Position numbers and translations under genes: made by a program
Assembly (NCBI GenBank): GCA_947631305.1
Contig: CANRKV010000028.1
Span: 1-12,274 of the forward strand
DNA length: 12,274 nucleotides
Reading direction: 5' to 3'
Source of the DNA: an uncultured Jeotgalicoccus sp.
GTDB lineage: Bacteria > Bacillota > Bacilli > Staphylococcales > Salinicoccaceae
The notes under the pieces: model-generated
Told to the model about the DNA's origin: nothing
Databases searched by the model: none
The model's input: the letters and a program-made list of their open reading frames with translations, nothing else
Shown here: positions 1 through 6,904 of the stretch, piece after piece
Layout of the letters: every line of letters starts with the position of its first letter
How positions within the stretch are numbered: the stretch's first letter is position 1

Positions 1-108
1 CAGGACATCGGCTTTAAAGAGCTGATGCTTGTAAACAACACAGACGAACCGGGAATGTTCCTTGAAGTCGGCACAAAAGTCGGCAGTGTGACATTACACC
101 GCAGCTAA
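1..108 (+). CDS. C-terminal fragment of an unidentified protein (possibly DUF4097-like)
   Basis: An open frame runs from the window edge to a TAA at 106-108 and gives the last 35 residues of a protein (ending ...VGSVTLHRS). The 5' part is outside the window. I do not recognise the family with confidence. The alternating hydrophobic/polar pattern with short Gly-containing turns (EVGTKVGSVTL) looks like a beta-strand-rich C-terminus of the kind seen in DUF4097/LiaF-type proteins. In Bacillus subtilis a DUF4097 protein (YvlB) lies in the yvl genes just upstream of hprK, which makes this reading plausible by context. That assignment is inference. What is seen directly is the frame, the stop and a strong terminator 18 nt later, so this gene ends its own transcription unit and is not part of the hprK operon. 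Confidence 0.45.
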   Translation, partial: QDIGFKELMLVNNTDEPGMFLEVGTKVGSVTLHRS

Positions 109-125
109 AAAATATTAATAAGTAA

Positions 126-152
126 GGGCTGGCGAATGCCAGCCCATTTTTT
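126..152 (+). terminator. Rho-independent terminator after the first (partial) gene
   Basis: A perfect 8-bp GC-rich stem, GGGCTGGC (126-133) with GCCAGCCC (138-145), closes a GAAT tetraloop and is followed by ATTTTTT (146-152). It ends the upstream gene and separates it from hprK. Confidence 0.92.
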
Positions 153-160
153 GCTATAAT
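152..160 (+). promoter_or_regulatory. Extended -10 promoter for the hprK operon
   Basis: TGC-TATAAT (152-160) is a consensus extended -10 element (TGnTATAAT). No acceptable -35 hexamer lies 16-18 nt upstream, because that position is occupied by the terminator hairpin; extended -10 promoters can work without one. The predicted start of transcription is near 167, giving a leader of about 40 nt before the hprK start codon. Confidence 0.65.
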
Positions 161-208
161 GTAAGTTACAGTAAACTGATTTAAGAGAAGCCGGCCGGAG
201 GTGCAGCG

Positions 209-1138
209 ATGCTAGCAGTAAAAGATTTAGTCGAGGAGTTCAATTTAAAAATATGGGGCGGAAATACAGGACTTGAGAATGAAATTTCAAGCTTTGATTT
301 GTCACGGCCCGGGCTGGAAATTGCAGGATACTTTTCCCATTTCTCATCCGACAGAGTGCAGATACTCGGAATGAAGGAAATTTCATTTTTTGAAAGGGTA
401 CTTTCAGATCAGGAGCGCGAAGATCGTGCGAAGCGGCTGTGCAGAAAAGAAACACCGTGTATTATCGTCACGCGCAGCCAGCAGCCGCCGCTTGAACTAA
501 TTGAAGCGTGCAACCAGACAAATACAGTACTTTTAATAACAGAAGATAACACGACAAACTTTACGAGCCGTATTACTACGTACCTGGAAAAAAAACTGGC
601 TCCTGAAACCAATATGCACGGTGTGCTTGTTGATGTGTACGGTATCGGTGTAATGATTACGGGAGAGAGCGGTATCGGTAAAAGTGAAACTGCACTCGAA
701 CTGGTTAAAAACGGTCACCGTTTAGTTGCGGATGATAACGTTGAAATTAAAGAGGTAACAAAAAATGTGCTGATGGGCTCGGCGCCTGAATTGATCCAGC
801 ATCTGCTTGAAATACGCGGCCTCGGAATTATTAACGTAATGACACTGTTCGGAGCAGGGTGCATACTGTCGGAAAAACGTATTATGCTGAATGTTCATTT
901 GGAAAACTGGATTGATAATAATACATACGACCGTCTCGGCCTTGAAGATAAAAAAATTAAGATTTTAAATTCCGAAGTGACGAAAAAAGTAATTCCGATT
1001 CGTCCTGGACGAAGTCTTGCAGGCATTATCGAAGTTGCAGCTATGAACCACCGTCTGAATCAGATGGGGCATAACGCTGCGGTTGAATTTAATGACCGTT
1101 TAAATGAAAAGATTAAAAACAACGGAGGCAACTCATGA
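209..1138 (+). CDS. hprK: HPr kinase/phosphorylase HprK
   Basis: This bifunctional cytoplasmic enzyme phosphorylates HPr of the sugar phosphotransferase system on Ser46 with ATP and removes that phosphate by phosphorolysis, which controls CcpA-mediated carbon catabolite repression. The 309-residue length matches the family (about 310). The N-terminal domain covers roughly residues 1-130. The C-terminal kinase domain carries the Walker A loop GESGIGKS (152-159), a conserved His in MHG (His137) just before it, LVADD (172-176) after it, and the family signature EIRGLGIINV (201-210). The ATG at 209 is supported by GGAGGTG at 197-203 with 5-nt spacing. The 3' end overlaps lgt by 4 nt (ATGA), so the two are co-translated in one operon, as in other Bacillales. 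No crh gene, the second HprK substrate in Bacillus, is seen behind whiA, so HPr is the likely sole substrate. Confidence 0.97.
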   Translation: MLAVKDLVEEFNLKIWGGNTGLENEISSFDLSRPGLEIAGYFSHFSSDRVQILGMKEISFFERVLSDQEREDRAKRLCRKETPCIIVTRSQQPPLELIEACNQTNTVLLITEDNTTNFTSRITTYLEKKLAPETNMHGVLVDVYGIGVMITGESGIGKSETALELVKNGHRLVADDNVEIKEVTKNVLMGSAPELIQHLLEIRGLGIINVMTLFGAGCILSEKRIMLNVHLENWIDNNTYDRLGLEDKKIKILNSEVTKKVIPIRPGRSLAGIIEVAAMNHRLNQMGHNAAVEFNDRLNEKIKNNGGNS

Positions 1139-2025
1139 TGATTTTAAACGCGGCCATCGATCCGGTGGCAATATCGCTTGGACCGTTGTCCATTCACTGG
1201 TACGGAATTATTATATTAACCGGTATGATACTCGGATATTTTTTAGCAAACAGAGAAACGATAAAAAAAGGACTGCCTGAAGATCTATTTATGGATTTAA
1301 TGATGTATATCATTATTTTCTCACTCATCGGGGCACGTCTGTATTATGTCTTTTTCAATCTTGATCATTATTTCTTTAACCCGCTTGATATTATAAAAGT
1401 GTGGGAAGGCGGCATGGCAATTCACGGCGGTCTGATCGGCGGTTTCCTTGCCGGACTGATTTATACGAGAATGAAAGGCTACAGCTTCTTCCAGGTGGCG
1501 GATATCGCTGCCCCGAGCATACTTCTCGGCCAGGCAATTGGGCGCTGGGGAAACTTTATTAACCAGGAAGCACACGGCGGACCGGTAGCAAGAGAATTTC
1601 TCGAGAACTTAATGATTCCGGAATTTATTATTAATCATATGAATATCGACGGCACGTACTATCACCCGACATTTTTATACGAATCGGTATGGAGTATAAT
1701 CGGCGTTATTATTTTATTTTTAATACGTGCGAAATTACCGCTCGGGCACACAGTGCTTATTTATTTGATATACTATTCAGTCGGCCGGTTCTTTATCGAA
1801 GGCATGCGTACGGACAGTCTAATGATCGGCGATACGCTCCGGACAGCGCAGGTTATTTCGGTAATAACGATCATTGCTGCAATCGCAATTATGATTTACC
1901 GCCGGCAGAAATATGATTTGCCTAAATACGGTGACGTATACGGCAATTACGCAGCTAAAGATGAACCTGAACATATTAAAAAATCATCAACAGTAGTGAA
2001 TAAGAAGAAAAAAAGGAAGAAGTAG
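1135..2025 (+). CDS. lgt: Phosphatidylglycerol:prolipoprotein diacylglyceryl transferase Lgt
   Basis: This integral membrane enzyme transfers diacylglycerol from phosphatidylglycerol to the lipobox cysteine of prolipoproteins, the first step of lipoprotein maturation. Visible hallmarks are HWYG near residue 21, the AIHGGLIGG segment with the essential-His motif (HGG 97-99), the Lgt signature RWGNFINQE (137-145), HPTFLYES (177-184) and GRFFIEGMRTDS (217-228). Around seven hydrophobic segments fit the known fold. At 296 residues it is somewhat longer than staphylococcal Lgt (about 280). The excess is a hydrophilic C-terminal tail ending in a Lys/Arg run (residues 290-296). Two start codons are adjacent (ATG 1135 and 1138). 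GGAGG at 1124-1128 suits either one; 1135 gives the ATGA overlap with hprK. The acyltransferase gene begins 1 nt after its stop. Confidence 0.97.
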   Translation: MMILNAAIDPVAISLGPLSIHWYGIIILTGMILGYFLANRETIKKGLPEDLFMDLMMYIIIFSLIGARLYYVFFNLDHYFFNPLDIIKVWEGGMAIHGGLIGGFLAGLIYTRMKGYSFFQVADIAAPSILLGQAIGRWGNFINQEAHGGPVAREFLENLMIPEFIINHMNIDGTYYHPTFLYESVWSIIGVIILFLIRAKLPLGHTVLIYLIYYSVGRFFIEGMRTDSLMIGDTLRTAQVISVITIIAAIAIMIYRRQKYDLPKYGDVYGNYAAKDEPEHIKKSSTVVNKKKKRKK

Positions 2026-2026
2026 C

Positions 2027-2509
2027 ATGAGGAAATTAACCCGGCATACGGGCTTTAAAATAAATCCGCTGTGGCATTTATACCGTACTGTGTCGATAGT
2101 GAAAGTTGCTAAAAACTTTATCGTTATAGAAGCGGGCAGATTTATGCCGTCGACTAAGCTGAAACATAAATTATACAGCCGAGGCCTGAATATAAATTTG
2201 GGCGAGCACGTGTCATTTGCGTATAAAGCGATGCCTGATTTAATGTTTCCGGAATTAATTACAATCGGAAAAAATTCGATTATCGGCTATAATGCGACGA
2301 TACTGACACACGAATATTTAACGGATGAATACAGAATCGGCAAGGTCGACATCGGTGAGAATACGATGATCGGTGCGAACACAACAATTCTGCCGGGCGT
2401 TAAAATAGGCAGCGGTGTTAAAGTCGGTGCAGGCACAGTCGTCTCAAAAGATGTCCCGGATAATGCACTCGTCTACGGCAATCCAATGATTATAAGGGAG
2501 AGAACATAA
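2027..2509 (+). CDS. Hexapeptide-repeat acyltransferase (LbH family, YvoF-like)
   Basis: This is a 160-residue predicted O- or N-acyltransferase of the left-handed beta-helix (hexapeptide repeat) family, probably using acetyl-CoA and acting in the cytoplasm as a trimer. The repeats run from about residue 75 to 150 in turns such as ITIGKNSIIG, VDIGENTMIGANTTILPGVKIGSGVKVGAGTVVSK split by short loops, followed by the typical closing VPDNALVYGNP (about 143-153). A His in the loop TILTHEY (His95) is in the usual place for the catalytic base. The natural acceptor is unknown. The position between lgt and the TPR gene matches YvoF in the Bacillus hprK-lgt cluster, but I would not name the substrate from this. 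The start ATG at 2027 is 1 nt after the lgt stop with AAGGAAG just upstream, and the stop overlaps the next ATG by 1 nt, so translational coupling is likely on both sides. Confidence 0.85.
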   Translation: MRKLTRHTGFKINPLWHLYRTVSIVKVAKNFIVIEAGRFMPSTKLKHKLYSRGLNINLGEHVSFAYKAMPDLMFPELITIGKNSIIGYNATILTHEYLTDEYRIGKVDIGENTMIGANTTILPGVKIGSGVKVGAGTVVSKDVPDNALVYGNPMIIRERT

Positions 2510-3930
2510 TGACTAACAAAAAAGTAATCTCTCTCGATCAAAACGGAGAGCATTACTACAGGCAGGGTATTAAAAAAAGACAGCAGAATAATAAAAAAGA
2601 CGCACTCCAGCTCTTAAAAAAAGCACACGATAAAAACCCGGACAACAAGGATTATTTATCGGAGTATGTTTACGTCATGGCTGAAAATGGATTCGGCAAC
2701 GAAGCTGAGCATTTAATTATCGAAGCATTCGTCAATGATGATTACAGCCCGGAGTACTTTTATATATTAAGTCAGATTAATATTATTAAACACGATGCAA
2801 ATAAAGCATTTTTATATGGTGTTCAATATTCGACATACCATCCCGATACAGATTACGGTGATACGCTTGAAGAAATGTTCGACGTTGAAATCGACGATGA
2901 GGACGAACTTGAAAAAGAGGCAGAAAGATTTATCGGCCAGCAGATTTTCCAGCATTTATTTATGAATGCAAAAGTCAGTGAGTCACTTGATTACCTCGAT
3001 TCACTTTCTATGGAAATACAGCAGGAACGCGAGTTCAGAAATTTAAAAGCGATGGCATATTTATTTTTAAATAAATATGAAGATGCGGAAGTATTGCTCC
3101 GGCAGCTCTTGGAAGACGATCAGACAGATATGCATGCACTCAGCCATATGACGCTGCTGCATTACCATACCGAGCAGTTTGACGAGTACGAAGCGTATTT
3201 GAAAAAACTGGAGATTGTAGAGCCGCTTGATGACGATGCACGTTTTAAAGTCGGGCTGGTACTGAATTTCCTGCAGAAGTATGAGCATTCATATAAACTG
3301 CTGTTTCCGCTTTATAAAAAGCAGAAAATAATCAATTTCCAGCTGCTGCATGCACTCAGTTTTTCGAGTTATCATCTCGGCATGCTTGAGGAATCCAAAA
3401 TATACTGGACACGGATGCAGAATTTTCATCCGGTGGACGAGAAGTTCAGTCCGTGGAACAAACAGCAAGCCGCAGACAAAATACTCGCACTGGAAAGTAT
3501 GTATCTGCATGATGAAGACCAGCACAAACGTCTGCTCGCACTATATTTAATAAGTAAAGTAGAGCCGCGTGATGCGATTATCGGTTTATCGATATGGGAT
3601 CATATTGAAACGCTGGATGATTATGAAAAACTGTATGTGACATTTTTATTCCAGGGATTGAAACTGGTTCGTCTCGGACGGATGCATATCGGACTTGAGC
3701 TGCTTTATGACTTATCATACAGAGATGAAGAGACATTGCTGATGTGGATCAACGTGTTTCATGATCTGTACGAAAAGCATAAAGAGTTTGACGATATTGA
3801 AAGCCATACAGCAGCAGCGCTGTATTTATATCCCGGCGGACGCAGGCTGACTAAAAAAGGCGTCGCTGAAATGTTTAATACGACGGTATACAGATTGAAT
3901 AAAGCAATAGAGAGAATAAAGCAGATATAA
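2509..3930 (+). CDS. TPR-repeat protein with C-terminal helix-turn-helix-like segment (YvcD-like)
   Basis: This 473-residue soluble protein has no signal peptide or membrane segment. Tetratricopeptide-like helical hairpins are visible near residues 14-47 (RQGIKKRQQNNKKDALQLL) and more clearly at about 180-315 (AYLFLNKYEDAEVLLRQLL, VLNFLQKYEHSYKLL, SSYHLGMLEESKIYW). An acidic stretch (DVEIDDEDELEKEAE) starts at residue 125. TPRs usually mediate protein-protein contacts; no catalytic motif is seen. The last ~27 residues (LTKKGVAEMFNTTVYRLNKAI, split here as LTKKGVAEMF and NTTVYRLNKAI, 447-467) have the spacing of a helix-turn-helix, so DNA binding is possible but unproven. The gene matches in position the yvcD gene before trxB in Bacillus. 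The start ATG 2509 overlaps the preceding stop (TAATG), with AAGGGAGA upstream. No terminator follows, so read-through into trxB is possible. Confidence 0.82.
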   Translation: MTNKKVISLDQNGEHYYRQGIKKRQQNNKKDALQLLKKAHDKNPDNKDYLSEYVYVMAENGFGNEAEHLIIEAFVNDDYSPEYFYILSQINIIKHDANKAFLYGVQYSTYHPDTDYGDTLEEMFDVEIDDEDELEKEAERFIGQQIFQHLFMNAKVSESLDYLDSLSMEIQQEREFRNLKAMAYLFLNKYEDAEVLLRQLLEDDQTDMHALSHMTLLHYHTEQFDEYEAYLKKLEIVEPLDDDARFKVGLVLNFLQKYEHSYKLLFPLYKKQKIINFQLLHALSFSSYHLGMLEESKIYWTRMQNFHPVDEKFSPWNKQQAADKILALESMYLHDEDQHKRLLALYLISKVEPRDAIIGLSIWDHIETLDDYEKLYVTFLFQGLKLVRLGRMHIGLELLYDLSYRDEETLLMWINVFHDLYEKHKEFDDIESHTAAALYLYPGGRRLTKKGVAEMFNTTVYRLNKAIERIKQI

Positions 3931-3958
3931 TGATTTACGGGCAGAAAGCCTATATAAT
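3920..3958 (+). promoter_or_regulatory. trxB promoter with possible Spx-type AGCA element
   Basis: A consensus -10 TATAAT lies at 3953-3958, predicting a start near 3965. The -35 region (about 3930-3936, ATGATTT) is a poor match to TTGACA. An AGCA tetranucleotide at 3920-3923 falls at about -45 to -42, the position of the cis element used by Spx with RNA polymerase alpha-CTD at thiol-stress promoters such as B. subtilis trxB. The element sits inside the 3' end of the TPR gene. The -10 is well supported; the Spx reading is inference. Confidence 0.5.
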
Positions 3959-3990
3959 TGTATGTAGCAATTTTTTAAAGGAGAACGATT

Positions 3991-4926
3991 ATGGAAGAGA
4001 AAACGATATATGACGTAGTAATAATCGGTGCAGGACCCGCAGGCATGACAGCGGCAGTCTATGCGTCACGTGCAGAGCTTAAAACAGTAATGCTTGAACG
4101 CGGTGTGCCGGGCGGACAGATGGCGAACACTGAAGAAGTAGAAAACTTCCCGGGCTTCAGCATGATTACAGGGCCGGAATTATCTTCTAAAATGTTTGAG
4201 CACTCGCAGAAATTCGGTGCAGAATATAAGTACGGCGATATTAAAAGCGTTGAACTTGACGGTGACATTAAAATACTGAAAACATCGTCTGAAGATATTC
4301 ATACGAAAAGCGTTGTTATTGCAACAGGTGCAGAATATAAAACAATCGGCGTACCAGGTGAAGATTTACTTCGCGGACGCGGTGTGAGTTACTGTGCAGT
4401 ATGTGACGGTGCATTCTTTAAAGAGCGTGAACTTGTCGTTATCGGCGGCGGGGACTCAGCTGTTGAAGAAGGTGTATTCCTGACTAAATACGCGAGCAAA
4501 GTGACAGTTGTTCACCGCCGCGATCAGCTGCGTGCTCAGAAAATTTTACAGGACCGTGCATTTAAAAATGATAAAATTGATTTTATCTGGGATACAGAAC
4601 TGCAATCAATTAACGGTGAAAGCCGCGTAGAGTCAGTAACGCTGAAAAATAAAAATACAGGCGAATCTTACGACTTTGACGCACAGGGTGTCTTTGTTTA
4701 TATCGGCATGCTGCCGCTGACATCACCGTTTAAAGATCTCGGTATTTTAAACGATGACGGTTATATCGTCACGAACGAAGAAATGGAAACTGAAATCCCG
4801 GGCATATTTGCCGCAGGAGACGTCAGAGAAAAATCACTTCGCCAGATTGTTACAGCGACAGGCGACGGCAGTCTTGCAGCTCAAAATGCTCAGCACTATC
4901 TTGAGAAGCTGGAAGACAATGAATAA
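3991..4926 (+). CDS. trxB: Thioredoxin-disulfide reductase TrxB
   Basis: This cytoplasmic FAD flavoenzyme reduces oxidised thioredoxin with NADPH. The 311-residue length is normal for the low-molecular-weight bacterial type. Motifs in order: FAD-binding GAGPAG (13-18), GGQMANTEEVENFPG (41-55), ATGA (111-114), the redox-active CAVCDG (Cys135 and Cys138), NADPH-binding GGGDSA (152-157) with the HRR phosphate-binding residues (175-177), and the closing IFAAGDVR FAD motif near the C-terminus. The start ATG 3991 has AAAGGAGA at 3977-3984. The gene has its own -10 element and a terminator directly after it, so it can be expressed alone, as expected for a thiol-stress gene. Confidence 0.97.
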   Translation: MEEKTIYDVVIIGAGPAGMTAAVYASRAELKTVMLERGVPGGQMANTEEVENFPGFSMITGPELSSKMFEHSQKFGAEYKYGDIKSVELDGDIKILKTSSEDIHTKSVVIATGAEYKTIGVPGEDLLRGRGVSYCAVCDGAFFKERELVVIGGGDSAVEEGVFLTKYASKVTVVHRRDQLRAQKILQDRAFKNDKIDFIWDTELQSINGESRVESVTLKNKNTGESYDFDAQGVFVYIGMLPLTSPFKDLGILNDDGYIVTNEEMETEIPGIFAAGDVREKSLRQIVTATGDGSLAAQNAQHYLEKLEDNE

Positions 4927-4941
4927 TTAATAGTATTAAAT

Positions 4942-4961
4942 CCCCCGTAAGGGGGTTTTTT
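4942..4961 (+). terminator. Rho-independent terminator after trxB
   Basis: CCCCC (4942-4946), loop GTAA, GGGGG (4951-4955), then six T (4956-4961). The stem is short but all G:C, with a canonical U-tract. It ends trxB transcription before the rapZ promoter. Confidence 0.88.
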
Positions 4962-4976
4962 CGTAACGTTATCCGT

Positions 4977-4982
4977 TATAAT
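4977..4982 (+). promoter_or_regulatory. -10 element for the rapZ-yvcK-whiA operon
   Basis: TATAAT at 4977-4982 is a perfect -10 hexamer, 15 nt after the trxB terminator's U-tract and about 50 nt before the rapZ start. The -35 position falls in the terminator and has no good hexamer. There is no TGn extension, so promoter strength is uncertain. Confidence 0.5.
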
Positions 4983-5031
4983 ATATGTGAATGACAATTA
5001 GTGAAAATAAGTAAATTTGAGGGTGTGCTTT

Positions 5032-5916
5032 ATGAAAAATTTAATCATAATTACAGGTATGAGCGGTTCAGGAAAATCTGTTGCACTGGAAGCCATTGAA
5101 GATACGGGTTACTTCTGTATCGACAATCTTCCCCCGATTCTTATTCCGAAAGTCGTAGAATTAATGGAGTCCACTGACGGTAAAATGAACAAAGTCGCGC
5201 TCGGCATCGATTTACGGGGCAAAGAATTTTTCGATGATTTAATTCAAAAACTGGAAACAGTGCTTAATAATGAAGGTATTATGCTGCGTATTGTTTTTCT
5301 CGATACAGATGATGAGAGACTCGTCAGCCGCTACAAAGAAACGCGCCGTTCGCACCCGTTAAACGAAGGAGTCTCCGTACTTGAAGCAATTAAAAAAGAA
5401 CGGGACATACTCGATGACTTGAAGGGGCGCGCATCTGTAATTGTCGATACGACTGACCTTGCACCGAAAGAGCTGAGAGACCGTATCTTCACTTTATACT
5501 CAGGCGGGCGTGAAGAATTCTTTGCTGTTAACGTGCTGAGCTTCGGTTTTAAACATGGGATTCCAATAGATGCGGATTTAATGTTCGACGTCCGATTCCT
5601 GCCGAACCCGTTTTATATTCCGGAGTACCGTCCATTAACCGGGCTGGATAAAGAAGTCTATGACTATGTGATGAAGTGGCAGGATACTGATACGTTTTAC
5701 GAAAAACTGTACGATATGATTAAATATTTAATTCCTCAATATATAAAAGAAGGAAAATCGCAGCTGACGATTGCGATTGGGTGTACAGGTGGACAGCATC
5801 GCTCTGTTGCACTGTCTGAGCGTCTCGCACAAGATTTGAAGTATAAGTTCGCATTTTCGATTAACACGACCCACCGTGATGCGATGATTGAAGGAACAAT
5901 CCATGAAAAAGATTAA
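5032..5916 (+). CDS. rapZ: RapZ/YvcJ-family P-loop nucleotide-binding protein
   Basis: This is the RapZ (YvcJ) family ATP/GTP-binding protein. In Escherichia coli RapZ is the RNase E adapter that targets the GlmZ small RNA and controls GlcN6P synthase; in Bacillus YvcJ is a nucleotide hydrolase linked to competence, and the Gram-positive role is less clear. Visible features are Walker A GMSGSGKS (9-16), LDTDDERLVSRYKETRRSHPL in two parts around residues 90-110, FDVRFLPNP (175-183) and the C-terminal CTGGQHRSV (251-259). The ATG at 5032 gives 294 residues, a typical family length, and has GAGGGTG 6 nt upstream. An in-frame TTG at 5017 would extend it by five residues but has no ribosome binding site of its own. 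It is the first gene of the rapZ-yvcK-whiA operon and overlaps yvcK by 14 nt. Confidence 0.95.
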   Translation: MKNLIIITGMSGSGKSVALEAIEDTGYFCIDNLPPILIPKVVELMESTDGKMNKVALGIDLRGKEFFDDLIQKLETVLNNEGIMLRIVFLDTDDERLVSRYKETRRSHPLNEGVSVLEAIKKERDILDDLKGRASVIVDTTDLAPKELRDRIFTLYSGGREEFFAVNVLSFGFKHGIPIDADLMFDVRFLPNPFYIPEYRPLTGLDKEVYDYVMKWQDTDTFYEKLYDMIKYLIPQYIKEGKSQLTIAIGCTGGQHRSVALSERLAQDLKYKFAFSINTTHRDAMIEGTIHEKD

Positions 5917-6877
5917 AATCGCAATTATCGGCGGGGGAACGGGTCTGGCAGTTTTATCACGCGGATTAAAAAATTATCCGGTTGATATTTCTGCCATAGT
6001 ATCGGTGGCGGATGATGGTGGGTCAACCGGAATTATCCGCGATCAGATTGATATGCCCGCACCCGGGGATATCAGGAACGTGATGTCGGCTTTAAGCGAA
6101 GTAGAAACGAAACTCGAGCATTTATTTACGTACCGTTTTAAGAAAGATGAAATATCAGGACATTCGCTCGGCAATTTAATGCTCGCTGCGATGTATGATA
6201 TCAGCGGTGATTTTGCGACTGCGGTCAGTGAGCTGTCAAAAATATTAAACGTTAAAGGGACGGTAATTCCGTCGACGAATGTCAGTCCGAAACTCGCAGC
6301 AAGAATGATCGATGATTCTATTATTATCGGTGAAAGCTACATTCCGAAAGTACAAAAAGAAATTAAGGAAATGTACTTAATACCGACGAACATCGATGCA
6401 ACACCGGCTGCGGTTGAAGCGATACTGGAAGCGGATATTATCGTGCTTGGGCCGGGCTCATTATATACGAGTATTATTCCAAATCTGCTGCCGAAAGGCA
6501 TCGCCGAGGCAGTAGCGGAATCGACAGGCATTAAAGTATACGTCTCGAATCTCCTGGAACAGCCGGGTGAGACGATGGGTATGTCAGCCTACGACCACCT
6601 TTATGCGATTGAAAAACATTTGAAGACACGTGTGATTGACTATGTCATTTTAAACGAACAGGATGTTTATGAAGAAATGGCGGATACTTATAAAAATAGA
6701 GGTGTCCAGATTATTAGAAGCGAACGGGACAAATTGGAAGCGCACGGCGTGTCAGTCATCACAGATGATGACCTGATTATCGTTGATGAAGAACGTGTTG
6801 TGCGTCATAACAATGAGAAACTCGCTGAAATTATATACGACATTGTTATCGATCAAACCGAGACATTGAAGTATTAG
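5903..6877 (+). CDS. yvcK: YvcK/MgfK-family UDP-sugar-binding gluconeogenesis factor
   Basis: This CofD-like Rossmann-fold protein belongs to the YvcK family. Family members bind UDP-GlcNAc and are needed for normal peptidoglycan precursor supply and cell shape during growth on gluconeogenic carbon sources. The 324-residue product shows GGGTG (10-14), SVADDGGSTG (34-43), PAPGDIRN (52-59), the SGHSLGNLM region and LGPGSLYTSIIPNLLP in the C-terminal half, all family hallmarks. The ATG at 5903 is preferred because AAGGAA (5891-5896) sits 6 nt before it; a TTG at 5888 would add five residues and contain that ribosome binding site. The start lies inside the end of rapZ (14-nt overlap), so translation is probably coupled. 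Confidence 0.95.
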   Translation: MKKIKIAIIGGGTGLAVLSRGLKNYPVDISAIVSVADDGGSTGIIRDQIDMPAPGDIRNVMSALSEVETKLEHLFTYRFKKDEISGHSLGNLMLAAMYDISGDFATAVSELSKILNVKGTVIPSTNVSPKLAARMIDDSIIIGESYIPKVQKEIKEMYLIPTNIDATPAAVEAILEADIIVLGPGSLYTSIIPNLLPKGIAEAVAESTGIKVYVSNLLEQPGETMGMSAYDHLYAIEKHLKTRVIDYVILNEQDVYEEMADTYKNRGVQIIRSERDKLEAHGVSVITDDDLIIVDEERVVRHNNEKLAEIIYDIVIDQTETLKY

Positions 6878-6904
6878 GGAAGATTTTGAAAGGAACGTGG
6901 TAGC

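Noticed and set aside
1..108. Reading the first fragment as the end of uvrA, which often lies upstream of hprK in staphylococci
   Set aside because: The residues do not resemble the UvrA C-terminus (no ATG/Thr-Gly-x-Tyr-Leu type ending); the segment is beta-strand-like instead.
160..170. Palindrome TGTAAGTTACA at the predicted hprK transcription start, possible operator
   Set aside because: Five-base arms with a one-base centre are expected about once per kilobase by chance, and it matches no operator consensus I can name.
5017..5031. TTG start extending RapZ by five residues
   Set aside because: The GAGGGTG ribosome binding site lies within this extension and is correctly spaced for ATG 5032; the family starts with a short M-x-x-hydrophobic strand leading into the P-loop.
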